Source: Fimbriiglobus sp. (GTDB taxonomy: Bacteria > Planctomycetota > Planctomycetia > Gemmatales > Gemmataceae). Taken from it: a stretch of DNA of 10,041 nt. The stretch's first letter is position 1. Each line of letters opens with the position of its first letter. Made by a program: the position numbers and the translations under genes. Positions 7,975-10,041 of the stretch are shown here, piece after piece. Where the stretch lies: positions 1 to 10,041 of the forward strand of contig JANXTD010000110.1 in assembly GCA_025352585.1 (NCBI GenBank), in the 5' to 3' direction. Below the pieces are notes generated by a model. The model worked only from the letters and a program-made list of their open reading frames with translations. It was not told the DNA's origin and did not search any database.

Positions 7975-8860
7975 CACTCGCCCTCCGGCCTGGTTCGCGG
8001 GCGCGGATGGCGGTGCCGGCGGGGCGGCCGAGGGCGTCGTCGAGCAGCGCGTGCGGGTCGCGGCCGTCGAGGATGACGGCACGCCTCGCGCCGGCGTCGA
8101 GGGCGTCGAAGCAGGCTTCGACCTTGGGCACCATGCCGCCAGTAATGACGCCGTCGTGCAGGAGCTGTTCGCACTCGGCCCGCGTGAGTTCGGCGATGCG
8201 CGAAGCGGGGTCGGCCAGGTCGCGCAATAGACCGGGGGTGTCGGTGAGGAACAGCACCGTCTCGGCACCGAGGGCCTTGGCGACCGCGGCGGCAACCGTG
8301 TCGGCGTTGACGTTGAGCCAGCCGCCGTCGTCGTCGCTCACGGCCAGCGACGGCAGCACCGGCACGGCGTCCTTCAGCGTGGCGAGCAGCGCGGCGACCT
8401 CGACACGGGTGACCGTGCCGACGCGGCCGAGATCGACGGGGTTCAGGTCGAGGCCGGGCAGCAACAGGCGTTCACCGAACAGCGGGAAGCCGGCGAGTTC
8501 GCCGTAGCCCAGGGCGCGGCCGCCGAGGTTGCGCAGGTCGCGCTCGAGGCCGGCGTTCAAATCGCCCAGGACTTCGACGACGATCGCGAGCGTCGCGTCG
8601 TCGGTGAAGCGGCGGCCCTGCACTTTGACCGGCGTCAGTCCCGCGGCGGTCATGGCGCGGTCGATCGGCTTTCCGCCGCCGTGGACGAGGACGAGCTTGA
8701 AGCCGGCGGCCTGCAACTCGGCGACGGCTTCGAGGGTGCCGCGGGTCGCCGCCGGGTCTTCCATCGCGCTGCCGCCGAGCTTGACGACGACCGGCCGGCC
8801 CTGCGCGGCTTGGGCCTTGGCGACGAGTTCGAGCCGGTCACTGGGGGTGAGGGGTGGCAC
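7967..8860 (-). CDS. argB: Acetylglutamate kinase
   Basis: A 297-residue amino-acid kinase that phosphorylates N-acetylglutamate using ATP, the second and often feedback-controlled step of arginine synthesis. Motifs seen are VVVKLGGSAM (24-33) with K27, LVHGGGKPID (58-67), GRRFTDD (82-88), NVNADTVAAA (183-192), LTDTPG (205-210) and ITGGMVPKVEAC (239-250) with K246. The final residues (about 286-297, basic and Pro-containing) extend past the usual family end near GTAIR, and the stop lies in a palindromic repeat. I prefer the GTG at 8860. In-frame TTG and GTG codons at 8905 and 8902 overlap or directly follow the predicted -10 of the promoter, so they would be at or before the transcription start. 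The ribosome site for 8860 is weak (GGA about 11 bases upstream). argB is the first of the argB-argD-argF series and is divergent from the membrane protein at 8989. Confidence 0.95.
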   Translation of the reverse strand: MPPLTPSDRLELVAKAQAAQGRPVVVKLGGSAMEDPAATRGTLEAVAELQAAGFKLVLVHGGGKPIDRAMTAAGLTPVKVQGRRFTDDATLAIVVEVLGDLNAGLERDLRNLGGRALGYGELAGFPLFGERLLLPGLDLNPVDLGRVGTVTRVEVAALLATLKDAVPVLPSLAVSDDDGGWLNVNADTVAAAVAKALGAETVLFLTDTPGLLRDLADPASRIAELTRAECEQLLHDGVITGGMVPKVEACFDALDAGARRAVILDGRDPHALLDDALGRPAGTAIRAREPGRRASVP

Positions 8861-8904
8861 CAGGGTCGCGGTCCGTGAGGGAGTTAGCGCGAGGCGAAAC
8901 ACCA

Positions 8905-8933
8905 ATCCTAGACTTCGCTCCGATCAACGTCAA
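8905..8933 (-). promoter_or_regulatory. Sigma70-like promoter for argB
   Basis: On the minus strand, TTGACG (8928-8933) and TAGGAT (8905-8910) are separated by exactly 17 bases. The first matches TTGACA at five of six positions and the second TATAAT at four of six. Transcription would start near 8896-8899, giving a leader of about 36-39 bases before the GTG at 8860. No clear arginine-repressor operator was recognised nearby. Confidence 0.5.
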
Positions 8934-8988
8934 TGGACAGGCCGCCGGCGAGCGGTTGCCCGCGTCGCGGACTGGCGGTAGGACAAGT

Positions 8989-9975
8989 GTGACACTCGAC
9001 GCGAACTTCACGGGCGGGCAGGCGATGGGACCGCCGGCGGGCGACGAGCGGGGCTTCCTGACGGCCCTGCTGGGCGACGGCCGGCCGGCGCTGGCGGCCC
9101 TGGCGCTGGGCCTGATCGCCGGCGGCGGCGCGGCCCTGTTCCTGGCGGCGACGGGGCACTTCCTGCCGCACGACGAGGCGTTCCTGGGCATGACCGCCGC
9201 GGAGTTGTGCGCGGCGCACGGCTGCCGCGTCGTCCACTTCATGGTCCACGACCGCGCGGCGTTCGGCGGCGTCGCGGTCGCCGTCGGCGTACTCTACCTG
9301 TGGCTCGTCGAATTCCCGCTGCGCGAGCGGGCCGGCTGGGCCTGGTGGGCCCTGCTGCTGAGCGGGGCCGTCGGCTTCGCCAGCTTCTTCGCCTACCTCG
9401 GCCGCGGCTACCTCGACGCCTGGCACGCCACGGCAACCCTGACGCTGCTGCCGTGCTACCTCCTCGGGATGGCCCGCAGTCGCGGCGGCTGCCGGGAGGT
9501 CGCTCCGGTCGCGCGGCCGGCGTGGCGCTCGGCCGGCGGCGTCGGGACGGCGTGCCTGCTCGCGGCGTGCCTCGGGGCGACCGGGGCCGGCGTCGTCATC
9601 CTGGTGATGGGGGCGACGGCCGTGTTCGTGCCGCAAGACCTTGAGTACCTGGGCGTGAGCGTGGCGGAACTCGACGCCCTGAACCCGCGGCTCGTGCCGC
9701 TGATCGCCCACGACCGCACCGGCTTCGGCGGGGCGCTGGTGTCGGCCGGCGTCGCCGCGACCGCGTGCGTCTGGCGCGGCCGGCCGTCGCGGTCGCGCTG
9801 GCAGGCGCTAGCGGTCGCGGGCCTCGCCGGCTTCGGCCCCGCCGTCGGCGTGCACTTCGCCATCGGCTACACCGACCCGGTCCACCTGGCCCCCGCGGTG
9901 ATGGGGGCGGCGCTGTACGCCACCGGCCTGGCGTTGACTTACCCGCCGAGGACTCGCCGTGCGGCTCGGCATTAA
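8989..9975 (+). CDS. Multi-pass membrane protein with internal duplication, unknown function
   Basis: A 328-residue membrane protein with about eight hydrophobic segments (roughly 33-55, 91-108, 118-137, 149-161, 184-207, 245-262, 273-293, 300-317). It consists of two related halves. Residues 58-101 and 213-255 share F-x-P-x-D, LG, AEL, R-x-V, HDR-x-x-FGG and GV. Later, GYLDAWH (140-146) matches GYTDPVH (293-299). The conserved Asp and His residues near the membrane suggest a polar site, but no known enzyme or transporter motif is recognised. I chose GTG at 8989 because AGGA lies 5 bases upstream and codons after it have coding-like third positions. ATG at 9025 is the main alternative (316 residues) but has a poorly spaced ribosome site. 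It is divergent from argB and has no evident link to arginine synthesis. A real gene is secure; the start and function are not. Confidence 0.85.
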   Translation: MTLDANFTGGQAMGPPAGDERGFLTALLGDGRPALAALALGLIAGGGAALFLAATGHFLPHDEAFLGMTAAELCAAHGCRVVHFMVHDRAAFGGVAVAVGVLYLWLVEFPLRERAGWAWWALLLSGAVGFASFFAYLGRGYLDAWHATATLTLLPCYLLGMARSRGGCREVAPVARPAWRSAGGVGTACLLAACLGATGAGVVILVMGATAVFVPQDLEYLGVSVAELDALNPRLVPLIAHDRTGFGGALVSAGVAATACVWRGRPSRSRWQALAVAGLAGFGPAVGVHFAIGYTDPVHLAPAVMGAALYATGLALTYPPRTRRAARH

Positions 9976-9986
9976 CTCCCGGCGAG

Positions 9987-10006
9987 CGGGGGACGACAGT
10001 CCTCCG
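9987..10006 (+). terminator. Hairpin 11 bases after the membrane-protein stop
   Basis: CGGGGGAC (9987-9994) pairs with GTCCTCCG (9999-10006) around the loop GACA, eight pairs including one G-T. No T run follows. An alternative pairing of GGGGGAC (9988-9994) with GTCCCCC (10029-10035) is also possible. The position suggests a transcription end, but the evidence is moderate. Confidence 0.35.
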
Positions 10007-10041
10007 AGTGCATCTTCCGCCCACGAAAGTCCCCCGGTGAG

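Noticed and set aside
8884..8914. A plus-strand promoter (TTAGCG and TAGACT) for the membrane protein
   Set aside because: The spacing is 19 bases and both boxes match poorly.

Overview
This is a GC-rich window (roughly 70% G+C) from what looks like a planctomycete, most likely a Gemmata-type lineage. That assignment is an inference. It rests on the base composition, a Ser/Thr kinase of the planctomycete type with a C-terminal tryptophan-tyrosine domain, several lineage-type membrane proteins without recognisable wider homologues, and palindromic intergenic repeats. No rRNA, tRNA, CRISPR array, transposase or phage gene was seen.

Layout. (1) Positions 1-1078, minus strand: the N-terminal 359 residues of a Ser/Thr protein kinase that runs off the left edge. 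(2) 1079-1439: a divergent intergenic region with no convincing promoter. (3) 1440-5344, plus strand: five closely spaced genes, probably one operon. The first three encode proteins with the same short membrane anchor (M-x-x-(I/L)-G-K-(I/L/M)-L-x-F) followed by long charged, coiled-coil-like regions. The last two encode small single-pass proteins that share an RNDxYxGML transmembrane segment. None has a function I can name. Together they look like a lineage-specific envelope complex, and this is the best candidate here for an undescribed system. (4) 5345-5555: a convergent intergenic region with a strong hairpin at 5396-5432. (5) 5556-8860, minus strand: argB, argD and argF in transcription order, three arginine biosynthesis genes (acetylglutamate kinase, acetylornithine aminotransferase, ornithine carbamoyltransferase). 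argF carries a one-base deletion at 5790-5791 that breaks the frame. The argB-argD gap holds a cluster of palindromic repeat units, one of which supplies the argB stop codon. A good sigma70-like promoter for argB lies at 8905-8933. (6) 8989-9975, plus strand: an internally duplicated multi-pass membrane protein of unknown function, followed by a hairpin.

How the parts relate. The arginine genes cover the second and fourth steps from glutamate to ornithine (argB, argD) and the step from ornithine to citrulline (argF); argC, argJ, argG and argH are not in the window. The kinase is divergent from the coiled-coil membrane operon, so a regulatory link is possible but not shown by sequence. The two halves of the window converge at the 5345-5555 gap and appear functionally independent.
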